Positions 53,990-62,499 of a stretch of 64,000 nucleotides of DNA are shown here, piece after piece. Both the position numbers and the translations under genes were made by a program. Every line of letters begins with the position of its first letter. The stretch's first letter is position 1. The stretch is from Polynucleobacter sp. UK-Kesae-W10 (GTDB taxonomy: Bacteria; Pseudomonadota; Gammaproteobacteria; Burkholderiales; Burkholderiaceae). The stretch covers positions 296,986 to 360,985 of the forward strand of contig NZ_JACVQB010000001.1 of the NCBI RefSeq assembly GCF_018881575.1. Reading direction: 5' to 3'. Under the pieces are notes generated by a model that saw only the letters and a program-made list of their open reading frames with translations, did not search any database and was not told the origin of the DNA.

Positions 53990-54601
53990 ATGATGGTGTT
54001 GTACTCGGGCACTAACTGCCCATTCTCGCAACGCTGCCGCTTGGTGCTTTTTGAAAAAGGCATGGATTTTGAAATCCGCGATGTCGACTTGTTTAACAAG
54101 CCTGAAGACATTTCTGTGATGAACCCTTATGGCCAAGTTCCTATCTTGGTCGAGCGTGATCTGATTTTGTATGAATCAAACATCATCAATGAATATATTG
54201 ATGAGCGCTTTCCTCACCCACAGTTGATGCCGCCTGATCCAGTAGCGCGCGCCCGTGCACGTCTCTTCCTCTTCAATTTTGAGAAGGAATTGTTTGTTCA
54301 CGTTGCCGCTCTTGAAAATGAAAAAGGTAAGGCCGCTGAAAAGGTTCATGAAAAAGCGCGTTTGGCTATTCGTGATCGCCTGACCCAATTGGCCCCAATT
54401 TTCGTAAAAAATAAGTATATGTTGGGCGATGAATTTTCAATGCTTGACGTTGCTATTGCTCCACTTTTATGGCGCCTTGAGCATTACGGTATTGATCTTT
54501 CCCGCAATGCTGCGGCTCTTTTGAAATACGCTGAGCGTATTTTCAGCAGACCTGCATATATTGAGGCTCTGACACCTTCAGAAAAGGTGATGCGCCGCTA
54601 A
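53990..54601 (+). CDS. sspA: Stringent starvation protein A (SspA)
   Basis: RNA polymerase-associated protein of the glutathione S-transferase fold, 203 residues. The N-terminal thioredoxin-like domain starts VLYSGTNCPFSQRCRLVL, with NPYGQVPILVERDLILYES; the C-terminal helical domain ends RIFSRPAYIEALTPSEKVMR. In E. coli SspA alters promoter choice in stationary phase. The petC-sspA-sspB order is standard in beta-proteobacteria. Confidence 0.93.
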   Translation: MMVLYSGTNCPFSQRCRLVLFEKGMDFEIRDVDLFNKPEDISVMNPYGQVPILVERDLILYESNIINEYIDERFPHPQLMPPDPVARARARLFLFNFEKELFVHVAALENEKGKAAEKVHEKARLAIRDRLTQLAPIFVKNKYMLGDEFSMLDVAIAPLLWRLEHYGIDLSRNAAALLKYAERIFSRPAYIEALTPSEKVMRR

Positions 54602-54630
54602 GCAATTCTGGCGGTTCATTTTCGGTCGGC

Positions 54631-55038
54631 ATGTCTGACGTTCCAAGCAATAAACCCTATCTAATCCGTGCACTACACCAGTGGTGCACGGATTTTGGTT
54701 TTACGCCATTTATTGCCGTATTTGTGGATGCTCGGGTTGAAGTCCCAATGGAGTTTGTGAAGAATGACGAAATCGTCTTGAATCTGTCTCTTGAGGCTTG
54801 CCATCAGCTACAGATGGAAAACGATTGGATCAGTTTTCAGGCTCGATTTGGGGGTGTCCCCCGTAAAATCATGGTTCCAGTAAGCCATGTTCTAGCAATT
54901 TATGCGCGGGAAAATGGTCAAGGCATGTCTTTCCCGTTTGACCCCGCTCAGGCGCGTGATCTTCATATTGCTGATTCCTCGGATGAGGAGCCAGAAAAGC
55001 CTAAATCTGGCAGACCCTCCTTACGGGTTGTGAAATAG
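54631..55038 (+). CDS. sspB: ClpXP adaptor protein SspB
   Basis: Adaptor that delivers ssrA-tagged proteins to ClpXP, 135 residues. The conserved core is SNKPYLIRALHQWCTDFGFT, the tag-binding strand EIVLNLSLEACH, and GVPRKIMVPVSHVLAIYARE. A flexible acidic linker ends in the ClpX-binding tail GRPSLRVVK, whose L-R-V-V-K is typical. It follows sspA by 29 bases. Confidence 0.94.
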   Translation: MSDVPSNKPYLIRALHQWCTDFGFTPFIAVFVDARVEVPMEFVKNDEIVLNLSLEACHQLQMENDWISFQARFGGVPRKIMVPVSHVLAIYARENGQGMSFPFDPAQARDLHIADSSDEEPEKPKSGRPSLRVVK

Positions 55039-55056
55039 GATAAAATATCAACCGTT

Positions 55057-55132
55057 GCCCCTTTAGCTCATCTGGTAGAGCAACTGATTTGTAATCAGTA
55101 GGTGGTCTGTTCGAGTCGGACAAGGGGCACCA
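55057..55132 (+). tRNA. tRNA-Thr (anticodon TGT)
   Basis: A full cloverleaf can be drawn: acceptor GCCCCTT (55057-55063) with AAGGGGC (55122-55128), anticodon stem ACTGA/TCAGT (55083-55087 and 55095-55099), loop TTTGTAA with anticodon TGT at 55090-55092, T stem GTCTG/CGGAC with loop TTCGAGT, and encoded CCA at 55130-55132. It reads ACA codons. It lies 18 bases after the sspB stop and before an accessory glycosyltransferase set; no duplicated tRNA 3' end was seen downstream. Confidence 0.97.
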
Positions 55133-55202
55133 AAAATTCAATACGTTCAATCAAGATTGGGCGTCAGGCGAAAGCCTTCAATCAATAGCTAAATAAGTGT
55201 GA

Positions 55203-56162
55203 ATGATGGCTTCTGAGAAATCTCCGGATTACTACCTTCAGGCCCTCATTAAGGCTAATCAATCAGACAGCAAGCAGACATTGTTCCATCGTGTTGAGCA
55301 CGGTGGGTTTGGCGCAATTACTTCGCGCTTGATGACCGGCTTAAATATTTCTTTAGCCTTAGATTCCAATTATTCTTTTTTGATCGACTCTCCTTATGTT
55401 GTCGAGGGGATGTTTGATATTGGCGTTAAACAGCCAATTGAAGTGGCGCAACATCAAGAAATTATTGAGTGGAATTTTCTCAGGGACACCTGGAATGCCC
55501 CTCCGCAAATAAAGGCAGATCATCAATATCCTGCATGCCCTATTGAGGCTGGTGCTGACTTGACCAGACATCAATGGTGTGCAGTTTTGGCTAAAGCAAT
55601 TTGTGGAACTCCAAGTGCCTTCTTAAATACAGAAATTGAGCGCTTAAAAAATGCAATTCATTGGGATGCGTACGATCTCCATATTGGCTTGCATATACGA
55701 CGTGGCGATAAAAATACTGAGTGCCCTTATATCCCAACAGAGGCCTATTTATCTCAAATTCAAAAATTACTTCAAGCAAATCCGGGCAAGAAGGTATTGG
55801 TATTTTTATCAAGCGATGATCCAGAGGCTTTAGGGCATGTTCGCGCCAGGTTGAATGGGGTGGATGTGGCTTGGGATGAGACTGAGGCACGTTACAACAA
55901 CTTTAATGCTGGCATGGTTGCGAGCAATCCGGCCTTGGCGCAACAAGAAAGTGCGACAGCCGCTAAAAATATTTCATTGCTTGGCGATTGTGATTATGTG
56001 ATTGGTATGTCACATGCTCAATTTACTTGGCTTGGTGGGTTACTCGCAGTATTTAATCATCGGCTAGATGCAAGCCGACACATCATGCTTGATCCTCATA
56101 CTGGTCAGCGTGGTCATTGGGCTGCTTTCTATGGGTTTCCTCTTCAAACCCTATTGTTGTAA
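55203..56162 (+). CDS. Putative fucosyltransferase-fold glycosyltransferase (GT23/NodZ-like)
   Basis: A 319-residue protein without signal peptide. The motif IGLHIRRGDK (about residue 162-171) resembles the GDP-sugar-binding HxRR(T/G)DK motif of alpha-1,6-fucosyltransferases. VLVFLSSDDPEAL and LLGDCDYVIGMSHAQFTWLG match the second and third motifs of that fold in order and spacing. It probably uses a GDP-sugar, but the acceptor is unknown. Start at the first of two adjacent ATGs. First of three putative sugar-transfer genes after tRNA-Thr. Confidence 0.7.
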   Translation: MMASEKSPDYYLQALIKANQSDSKQTLFHRVEHGGFGAITSRLMTGLNISLALDSNYSFLIDSPYVVEGMFDIGVKQPIEVAQHQEIIEWNFLRDTWNAPPQIKADHQYPACPIEAGADLTRHQWCAVLAKAICGTPSAFLNTEIERLKNAIHWDAYDLHIGLHIRRGDKNTECPYIPTEAYLSQIQKLLQANPGKKVLVFLSSDDPEALGHVRARLNGVDVAWDETEARYNNFNAGMVASNPALAQQESATAAKNISLLGDCDYVIGMSHAQFTWLGGLLAVFNHRLDASRHIMLDPHTGQRGHWAAFYGFPLQTLLL

Positions 56163-56194
56163 TCAAACTTCATAACCTGAAATCAAGGATGTCA

Positions 56195-56872
56195 ATGTCT
56201 CGCGGAATCTTATCTATTTACTGGGGAGATGAGTCAAAGCTCCCAATAAATCGTTTAAAGGCATCGGTGAAAAAATTTCATCCAGATTTGCCGCATGAAA
56301 TTATCAAGATTGATGCGCCCCATGGCGATATCTCTACCTTAAACCAAAAAGCAAAAATGCTCGATTTGTCGCCATTTGAAGAAACATTGTTTCTAGATAT
56401 GGATACAGTAGTGTTAGGAAACCTAGATTTTGGATTTGAAAAAGCGAAGCAGTTTGGCTTGGCGCTTTCAATCTGTGAGGCACCTTGGGCCAAGAGATAT
56501 AACCATCTTTTTACCGGCGATGAAGTGGAATACAACACAGGCGTCATCTTTTTCACGAAAAAGGCACAGGCAGTCTTTGATAAATGGAAAGAGTTGGCTG
56601 CAACAGTCGATTCATCGATCATTGGGGTCAATGAGAAGGGCGTGTACACCATGCCAGCTAATGATCAAGGCCCATTTGCGCTGGCAATTGATCAAACTGG
56701 ATTTAACCCATTCGTTTTACCGCTAAATTGGAATTTTCGACCTGCATGGCAGCGCAGTTTTTTTGGCCCCATCAAAATTTGGCATGATTACGGTGAGCCT
56801 CCTGCATTATTTGAAGAGCTTAATACTTATTATTTGAATCCTGAGGCGCTGATTCAGTTCCACCATGGATAG
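56195..56872 (+). CDS. Putative GT-A-fold glycosyltransferase with DXD motif
   Basis: A 225-residue protein from the ATG at 56195, chosen because AAGG lies six bases upstream; the frame is open back to 56117 inside the previous gene. Motif TLFLDMDTVVLGNL contains a D-x-D metal/nucleotide-sugar site, and EYNTGVIFFTKKAQAVFDKW is typical of GT8-like and related families. MSRGILSIYWGD is the first strand. Soluble. Substrates unknown. It ends five bases before the next gene. Confidence 0.68.
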   Translation: MSRGILSIYWGDESKLPINRLKASVKKFHPDLPHEIIKIDAPHGDISTLNQKAKMLDLSPFEETLFLDMDTVVLGNLDFGFEKAKQFGLALSICEAPWAKRYNHLFTGDEVEYNTGVIFFTKKAQAVFDKWKELAATVDSSIIGVNEKGVYTMPANDQGPFALAIDQTGFNPFVLPLNWNFRPAWQRSFFGPIKIWHDYGEPPALFEELNTYYLNPEALIQFHHG

Positions 56873-56877
56873 CATTT

Positions 56878-57774
56878 ATGAGTAAATATCAAATCATCAG
56901 CACCCCCGACTCTCTCAACGGCGCATTAGAGACTTGGTTTATACAAAATGATTTATTTGCTGGTGTGCCCTATGCCTTGGGATTTGATCCAAGCAAAGTA
57001 GAGGCCTCTACAGTCATTTATCTCGAATTGATTCAAATTAATTTGGATCTGATTCGGCACCTCAAGAGTTTGGAAAAAAAAGTGGTGCTGTATCACATGG
57101 GTGATGAACGTGCTGATAAAGAAATTTCCGCTTACTCAGAATGTGATTTAGTTATTCGCAATTATTTCTTTGACCATATTCTGGCAAAGACCGGCCCTGC
57201 AAAAAATATTATGTGGGCTCCTAATGGTTTTAGGACAGGTGTGGGCCCAAGGGCGGCTGACAAGCTGAAGAAAGCTTCAAGTCGCCAATCCTTGGCAGCC
57301 TTTCTGGGCTGGATCAATAATGCCGCGTCATTTAATCAGGAGCGCGTAGCGTTTGCTCAGGCAGCTAGCAATTGCGGCGAAAATTTATTTGTTCTTCCTT
57401 CTGGCGGATTTGCGGGCGGTTATAACGTTGGACTCTATTCCGCGATTATGGAAGATAGTATTTTTGCCCCTTGCCCGGCAGGCAATTCTCCAGAAACGAT
57501 TCGACTGTATGACGCTTTAGAGACGGGCTCTATTCCAATTTCTCTGCGCCATGAGTTTTTGGTATCAACGGAGGCTTTGGGTTTAATTGGGCCGGTACCT
57601 TTTCCTATTCTGAATTCTTGGAATGAACTACCTGCATATTTGCAGTCTATGAGACAAAAGCTGACGTCTTCACCGCAAGAGTTAGATGATCTTCAGGCGC
57701 GTTGTATTGCTTGGTGGGTAGACTATAAAGCGGCTATACAAGAGAAGATTGCTTTACGCATCCAAAGTCTTTAG
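56878..57774 (+). CDS. Putative exostosin-like (GT47-type) glycosyltransferase
   Basis: A 298-residue protein. The C-terminal block SIFAPCPAGNSPETIRLYDA followed by LETGSIPISLRHE matches the nucleotide-sugar region of exostosin-type GT-B enzymes (a Pro/Gly-rich turn, then R-x-x-D/E-A-L-x-x-G-x-I-P). The N-terminal half is not recognised. No signal peptide. Five bases after the GT-A gene, so the three genes form an operon. Acceptor unknown; LPS or surface glycan is a guess. Confidence 0.65.
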   Translation: MSKYQIISTPDSLNGALETWFIQNDLFAGVPYALGFDPSKVEASTVIYLELIQINLDLIRHLKSLEKKVVLYHMGDERADKEISAYSECDLVIRNYFFDHILAKTGPAKNIMWAPNGFRTGVGPRAADKLKKASSRQSLAAFLGWINNAASFNQERVAFAQAASNCGENLFVLPSGGFAGGYNVGLYSAIMEDSIFAPCPAGNSPETIRLYDALETGSIPISLRHEFLVSTEALGLIGPVPFPILNSWNELPAYLQSMRQKLTSSPQELDDLQARCIAWWVDYKAAIQEKIALRIQSL

Positions 57775-57776
57775 GT

Positions 57777-59162
57777 TTACTCGGTGAGATTGGTTTGGTG
57801 GGTTTCTGGCAAATACAGGAAGGCCACGATAGCGGCGCTTAATAAAAATAGCGTTGGATACCAAAGTCCGGCAAGATGATTGCCCCAGACTTGATTGAGC
57901 CAAGTCACTATAAATGGCAGCAGCCCGCCGATCCATCCGGCCGCTAAATTATGTGGCAGTGTTGCAGCACTATTGCGATTCTTTGCGGGAAAGAGCTCGG
58001 CCAGTAATGCGGTTTGAGGACCCACTACAAGCGCTAGCACAAAAGACAGCCATATCATCACCGCTCCCATGCCCAGTAAGGCGAAAGAGGTCAGCGTTTC
58101 CCTGTGCTGATTACCAAGATATGCCAGCAGCTCAAACGCGGGATAAATACAGATAGCACCCAAGATGATTCCGCCCACCACAATTGGTCTGCGACCAAGC
58201 CGATCAGAAAGCCAGCCTGCAAATATCGTTAAAGGAAAGAGACTGACTGTTGCACAGATACTGAGGCGATCCACTACAGATGGCTCGAGATGAATGGCAG
58301 TTTTTAAAAAAATCGCCGTGTATACCTGGATGCAAAAAAATAGAATTGCCCCGCTTGACGAGATGCAAAAGAATAAGAGAAACATCCTTTTCCGAATTTC
58401 TGGATCTTTAAAGTTATTGAGCAATTGCGATTGCGGTTTCTCAGTGTATTTACTGAGTTCTACAAATATGGGTGTCTCTTCTAGTGATTGGCGAACTTGA
58501 AATGCAATGAGCAGCAGTAATAGTGAAACCCAGAAAGGCACGCGCCATCCCCATGACTCAAACTCTGCGGGTGATAACCAATGTTGCAGTAAGGCAATTT
58601 GTAGTGTGGATACCAAGATACCTAGCGGACCCATGAGCTGCAAGAAACTGGTCTTAAAACCTCGAGACGACGCGCCGGCATGTTCGGTAAGGTAGACGGC
58701 ACCACCACCAATTTCACCTCCGGCGGAGAGGCCTTGAGCGAGGCGAAGGCCAACCAAGAGGATGGGGGCCCAGATACCAATTTGGGCATAAGTCGGCAAA
58801 AAGCCCACGCTGACTGTTGCCAGGCCCATGAGAACGATGGTCATCATGAACACTGGCTTGCGACCTATGCGATCCCCTAAAGAGCCGAATAGGGCTGATC
58901 CAATCGGTCTCACCACCATTCCAACACCAAAGGTCGCTAGGCTGGCTAAAAGCCCTGCATTAGGGTCGCTAGAGGGGAAGAAAAGGGGTCCCAGTACAAC
59001 AGCAAGGGTTGCAAAGGTGAGAAAGTCATACCACTCTAAAAAAGTACCAAAGCAGGCTGCAATGGCCACTCTTCGGTAAGAGTCACCACCTTTTTTATTC
59101 TCTAAATTATTGATTTTATTCAATTTTCTTAATAGTTTAATAAATTTGCTGCTTTGCAACAA
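57777..59162 (-). CDS. MFS transporter, metabolite:H+ symporter (MHS) family
   Basis: A transporter of about 461 residues with 12 membrane segments. The MHS hallmark is IAACFGTFLEWYDFLTFATL, followed by RPIGSALFGSLGDRIGRKPV, and GLSAGGEIGGGAVYLTEHAG. It probably carries a small organic acid or osmolyte with protons (ProP/KgtP relatives); substrate not predictable. The start is uncertain: the first possible codon is TTG at 59162 and no ATG precedes the first membrane helix, so a TTG or GTG start (for example the GTG before AIAACFG) is needed. Convergent with the exostosin-like gene. Confidence 0.85.
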   Translation of the reverse strand: MLQSSKFIKLLRKLNKINNLENKKGGDSYRRVAIAACFGTFLEWYDFLTFATLAVVLGPLFFPSSDPNAGLLASLATFGVGMVVRPIGSALFGSLGDRIGRKPVFMMTIVLMGLATVSVGFLPTYAQIGIWAPILLVGLRLAQGLSAGGEIGGGAVYLTEHAGASSRGFKTSFLQLMGPLGILVSTLQIALLQHWLSPAEFESWGWRVPFWVSLLLLLIAFQVRQSLEETPIFVELSKYTEKPQSQLLNNFKDPEIRKRMFLLFFCISSSGAILFFCIQVYTAIFLKTAIHLEPSVVDRLSICATVSLFPLTIFAGWLSDRLGRRPIVVGGIILGAICIYPAFELLAYLGNQHRETLTSFALLGMGAVMIWLSFVLALVVGPQTALLAELFPAKNRNSAATLPHNLAAGWIGGLLPFIVTWLNQVWGNHLAGLWYPTLFLLSAAIVAFLYLPETHQTNLTE

Positions 59163-59203
59163 AAAACTGCTTGATTTGTCATATTGCTTCAGTTACAGTG
59201 AAT

Positions 59204-59231
59204 TTGTGCAGTGCAATAAATTGTTTATTGC
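59204..59231. promoter_or_regulatory. Palindromic region upstream of phasin
   Basis: TTGTGCAGTGCAA (59204-59216) carries two TGCA units, and GCAATAAA/TTTATTGC (59213-59220 and 59224-59231) is a perfect 8-bp inverted repeat. Both lie 45-70 bases before the phasin ATG. Phasin genes are commonly repressed by PhaR, which binds TGC-rich palindromes, so an operator is plausible; this is inference. Confidence 0.45.
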
Positions 59232-59275
59232 GTACTGAAATGACTAGTTGTACCACTTAATTACTGGAGAAATAC

Positions 59276-59860
59276 ATGAACCAAGAACAAATCACCGCTA
59301 AATTGTCCCAAATTAATAGCAAGGGTCTCGAGGCTTCATTTTCCTTGAGTGAAGCTGCTCTAGAAAACGCCCAAAAATTGGCCGAGCTCAGCTACGCTGC
59401 ATCTAAGGATGCATTGGTAAACACTCAGGATGGTATCCAGCAACTCTTGACCGCCAAAGATCCCCAGCAAGCCTCTGAATTGTTGAATGCAGAAGCATTC
59501 CAAGCAGCTGGCGCACAAGCTGCTGCATTTCAAAAGAAGGTTAGTAAAGTATTGCGTGATGGCAACAAAGAATTAGCTAACGTGGTGGATGCTGGCATCG
59601 ACCAATTGCAAGATGGTTTTCAGGATTGGGTAAATACAGTCACTGCCAATGCACCAGCAGGCTCTGATGTGTTGTTATCTTCATTCAAAACTTTCTACGG
59701 AAGTGCGTTACAAGGTTTTGAGCAGTTCCGCGCTGCTAGCAAAGAAGCTGTAGCTAAAGCTGAAAAAACTACTGAACAAGCAATCGATGCGATTGCAGGT
59801 CAAGTTGCGCAAGCAAAGAAAGTCGCTATACCAGCGTCACGCACTCGTAAGTCTGCTTAA
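59276..59860 (+). CDS. Phasin family protein (PHA granule-associated)
   Basis: A 194-residue, helix-rich phasin_2-type protein that coats polyhydroxyalkanoate granules. It is rich in Ala, Gln and Lys with few aromatic residues; typical blocks are ENAQKLAELSYAASKDALVN, LTAKDPQQASELLNAEAFQA and a Lys/Ala-rich C-terminal tail. It has a strong ribosome binding site (GGAGAA) and its own terminator, fitting high expression. No PHA synthase is in the window. Confidence 0.92.
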   Translation: MNQEQITAKLSQINSKGLEASFSLSEAALENAQKLAELSYAASKDALVNTQDGIQQLLTAKDPQQASELLNAEAFQAAGAQAAAFQKKVSKVLRDGNKELANVVDAGIDQLQDGFQDWVNTVTANAPAGSDVLLSSFKTFYGSALQGFEQFRAASKEAVAKAEKTTEQAIDAIAGQVAQAKKVAIPASRTRKSA

Positions 59861-59886
59861 TAGTCAATTGCAGCCAGTAGGATCGG

Positions 59887-59921
59887 CAATAAAAAACCCC
59901 GCTAGGCGGGGTTTTTTATTG
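59887..59921. terminator. Bidirectional terminator between phasin and rmuC
   Basis: A perfect 16-bp inverted repeat (CAATAAAAAACCCCGC 59887-59902, GCGGGGTTTTTTATTG 59906-59921) with a TAG loop. A- and T-runs flank the GC core on both sides, so it works for both convergent genes. Almost the same core as the terminator at 10966-11000. Confidence 0.93.
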
Positions 59922-59928
59922 GGCTGAT

Positions 59929-61203
59929 TTATTCAGCATCTGAAGAAGATTCGATTAAGGGCGCGGAGAGATTTTTGCTGGGCTTCACCCCGAGTTCTCG
60001 AACCTTTTCGGCGGACCGAATGAGGTTGCCTTTGCCAGTCTTAAGTTTGTTGAAGGCATCGTGATAGCTCGTTTGTGCCTGGTCCAGGCGTTGCCCCAGC
60101 TTTTCAAGATCATCTACAAAGCCTACAAATTTGTCATAGAGATTGCCGCACTGTTTTGCAATCTCAAGCGCATTGCGATTTTGGTGATCTTGCCTCCATA
60201 AATGGGCAACGGTTCTGAGTGTTGCCATCAATGTGCTTGGGCAGACCAGTACGATATTTTTGGCCAGTGCCTCTTGGTATAAATTGGGCGCAGTTTTGAG
60301 TGCCAATAAAAACGCAGGCTCAATTGGCACAAACATCAGCACAAAGTCGACAGAGCCTACGCCATAGAGGGCGCTGTAGTTCTTGCTTGAGAGACCCTGG
60401 ATATGCTGGCGCAAGGACCCAATATGTGCAGCTAATTCACGTTCGGCAATATCAGGATCCGTGGTCTCAGCATGCCTTGCATAGGCTGTAATGGAGACTT
60501 TGCTATCTACTACCAGGCTCCTGCCTTCGGGGAGTTTGATGACTACGTCTGGTTGTAAGCGTGAGCCATCGCTTTGGGTATGGCTATCTTGCACAACATA
60601 CTCTTCGCCTTTGCGTAGGCCAGAGGATTCGAGAATGGACTCCAATACTAATTCACCCCAGTTACCCTGGACTTTGGAGTCACCTTTTAAAGCCTGAGTT
60701 AGGGAGCGTGTCTCGTCTGACATGCGCAAATTCAGGTTGGCCAGGCGTTCAATTTCACTCTTGAGTGCAAAGCGTTCGCGTGCTTCATTGCCATAAGAGG
60801 TGTTGACCTGCTCTTTAAACTCTGTGAGCTTAGTTTGCAGCGGTTTTAGTAAAGCATCTAGACTAGCTGCGTTTTGTTCTGTGAAGCGCTTGGACTTATC
60901 TTCCAGAATTTCATTTGCTAGATTTTTAAATTGACTGGTGAGCGCTTCCTTGGCCTCATTCAAGGATTCAATACGTCCAAGCCCTTGCTTGCGTTCTGCA
61001 TCCAGCTCAGCCTCAAGTCGGATTGCATTCTGTAGGGCCAGATCTCGTTCCTTACGTAGACTTTCTGCCAGCGCAGTATCCGTTTGTCCTTGCTGCTCTA
61101 AACGGGCGATAGTGGATCGCAGGCTGAAGGTATAAACCAATAAGCCGGCACAAAGCCCTAGCAAAAGCCCAAAGAGCAGCAGGGAGCTGAGATCAAAAGT
61201 CAC
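59929..61203 (-). CDS. rmuC: DNA recombination protein RmuC
   Basis: RmuC family, 424 residues with a GTG start at 61203. One N-terminal membrane helix (LLLFGLLLGLCAGLLVYTF), a long coiled coil (about 30-170), and the restriction-endonuclease-like domain (VQGNWGELVLESILESSGLR; LQPDVVIKLPEGRSLVVDSK; DFVLMFVPIEPAFLLAL). RmuC is linked to limiting inversions and mutation at repeats; exact biochemistry is unsettled. Convergent with the phasin gene. Confidence 0.93.
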   Translation of the reverse strand: MTFDLSSLLLFGLLLGLCAGLLVYTFSLRSTIARLEQQGQTDTALAESLRKERDLALQNAIRLEAELDAERKQGLGRIESLNEAKEALTSQFKNLANEILEDKSKRFTEQNAASLDALLKPLQTKLTEFKEQVNTSYGNEARERFALKSEIERLANLNLRMSDETRSLTQALKGDSKVQGNWGELVLESILESSGLRKGEEYVVQDSHTQSDGSRLQPDVVIKLPEGRSLVVDSKVSITAYARHAETTDPDIAERELAAHIGSLRQHIQGLSSKNYSALYGVGSVDFVLMFVPIEPAFLLALKTAPNLYQEALAKNIVLVCPSTLMATLRTVAHLWRQDHQNRNALEIAKQCGNLYDKFVGFVDDLEKLGQRLDQAQTSYHDAFNKLKTGKGNLIRSAEKVRELGVKPSKNLSAPLIESSSDAE

Positions 61204-61228
61204 GAAGAATCTGGATGCTTTTACGTAC

Positions 61229-61537
61229 TTAAGCTTTAACTAACTTTTGTAGTTCACCAGACTGGAACATCTCGCTCATGATGTCGGAGCCACCAATAAA
61301 TTCACCATTAATGTAAAGCTGAGGAATAGTTGGCCAATTTGCATATTCTTTAATGCCTTGGCGAATATCTGCATCTTCGAGCACATTTACGGTATGTAGT
61401 TTTTCAACGCCACTAGCGCGCAAAATATTGATGGCGTTTCCTGAGAATCCACACTGAGGAAATTGAGCAGTGCCCTTCATAAATAAAACAACAGGATGGC
61501 TTGTAACGATTTCTTTAATTTGAGCTTGGGTATCCAT
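61229..61537 (-). CDS. grxD: Monothiol glutaredoxin, Grx4 type
   Basis: Monothiol glutaredoxin of 102 residues with the CGFS active site (Cys29 in FPQCGFSGNA), plus WPTIPQLYINGEFIGGSDIM, the glutathione-binding part. Grx4 proteins carry 2Fe-2S clusters and act with BolA proteins; ibaG at 31481 is a likely partner. Located between prmC and rmuC, common in this group. Confidence 0.95.
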   Translation of the reverse strand: MDTQAQIKEIVTSHPVVLFMKGTAQFPQCGFSGNAINILRASGVEKLHTVNVLEDADIRQGIKEYANWPTIPQLYINGEFIGGSDIMSEMFQSGELQKLVKA

Positions 61538-61578
61538 AGATTCTTTCTAGAAAAGCAATAAAACGGTAATGATGATTC

Positions 61579-61602
61579 AAAAAATCTTCTGAGATAGATT
61601 TT
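61579..61602 (-). terminator. Weak terminator after prmC
   Basis: On the minus strand AAAATCT pairs with AGATTTT (61602-61596 and 61587-61581) around an 8-base loop and is followed by TT. The stem is AT-rich, so it may be only partly effective; if used, grxD has its own promoter in the rest of this 90-base gap. Confidence 0.4.
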
Positions 61603-61627
61603 AAGACTTTATGTAAAAAAATGGGTC

Positions 61628-62494
61628 TTAGCTTGAATTTCGGCCCGAAGCTACGCGAAAGTGGCCAGCTAGGTCCTGATGGGTTTGAATATCTGTCAGG
61701 CCAGCAGCATTCATGAGCTCTACGACTGCTGCAGACTGATCAAACCCATGCTCCACTGCAATCAATCCTGTTGATTTGAGGTATTTCGGGGCATTGCGCA
61801 CAATTTCTTCTAAACAAGAAAGGCCATTGCTGTGGTCAGTCAGGGCAGAAATAGGCTCAAACCGGAGATCTCCTTCGGACAGATGGGGATCGCACTGTGC
61901 AATATAGGGTGGGTTGCTCAAGATAATGTCAAAACGTACCGGCTGTTGCAAAGCGGCATACCAGCTACCTTGAGAAAACTGCACGTGCGATTCGAGATGT
62001 AAGGCTTGTGCATTTGCTTTGGCAATATTCAGTGCATCTGCAGATTGGTCTGTAGCAAGAATATTTACATGTGGGGCATCGTAAGCAAGTGCTAGAGCAA
62101 TCGCACCAGAACCGGTTCCAAGATCAAGTGCGGTAATCGAAGGATTTTCTCCTGGTAATTTCTTTAGGCGTGAAATTTCGCGCAGTCCAATTTCAACCAG
62201 TAGTTCAGTTTCGGGACGAGGGATTAAAACACCTGGGGCTACCTGAAGTTCAATATTATGAAAACCTCTTTTACCAATTAAGTAGGCAATCGGCTGGCCT
62301 TCGAGTCTTTTCGCTTCGAGTGCGCGCCATTCTTCAAGTGCATTGGAGCCCAGCTCCATATTATCCCGAGACAACACTGCGGAACGCGGTAATTGGTAAT
62401 GTTTATCCAGCACAAAAGCCATTAGCATGCGGGCTTCGTTTGCAGGAAGCGCAGTGTCGCTCAATAAGGAGCGCAGGCTTAAGGCAGTAGTCAT
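61628..62494 (-). CDS. prmC: Release factor glutamine methyltransferase PrmC
   Basis: SAM-dependent N5-glutamine methyltransferase that modifies the GGQ glutamine of release factors, 288 residues. The SAM-binding motif is ALDLGTGSGAIALALAYD and the catalytic NPPY is in ILSNPPYIAQCDPHL. N-terminal helical domain has GKRGFHNIELQVAPGVLIPR and PETELLVE. It follows prfA by 5 bases; the enzyme and its substrate are encoded together. Confidence 0.96.
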   Translation of the reverse strand: MTTALSLRSLLSDTALPANEARMLMAFVLDKHYQLPRSAVLSRDNMELGSNALEEWRALEAKRLEGQPIAYLIGKRGFHNIELQVAPGVLIPRPETELLVEIGLREISRLKKLPGENPSITALDLGTGSGAIALALAYDAPHVNILATDQSADALNIAKANAQALHLESHVQFSQGSWYAALQQPVRFDIILSNPPYIAQCDPHLSEGDLRFEPISALTDHSNGLSCLEEIVRNAPKYLKSTGLIAVEHGFDQSAAVVELMNAAGLTDIQTHQDLAGHFRVASGRNSS

Positions 62495-62499
62495 GAGGC

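Noticed and set aside
55057..59162. tRNA-Thr as the attachment site of an integrative island
   Set aside because: No integrase gene and no second copy of the tRNA 3' end were found by eye downstream, so I report only the accessory genes and not an att site.
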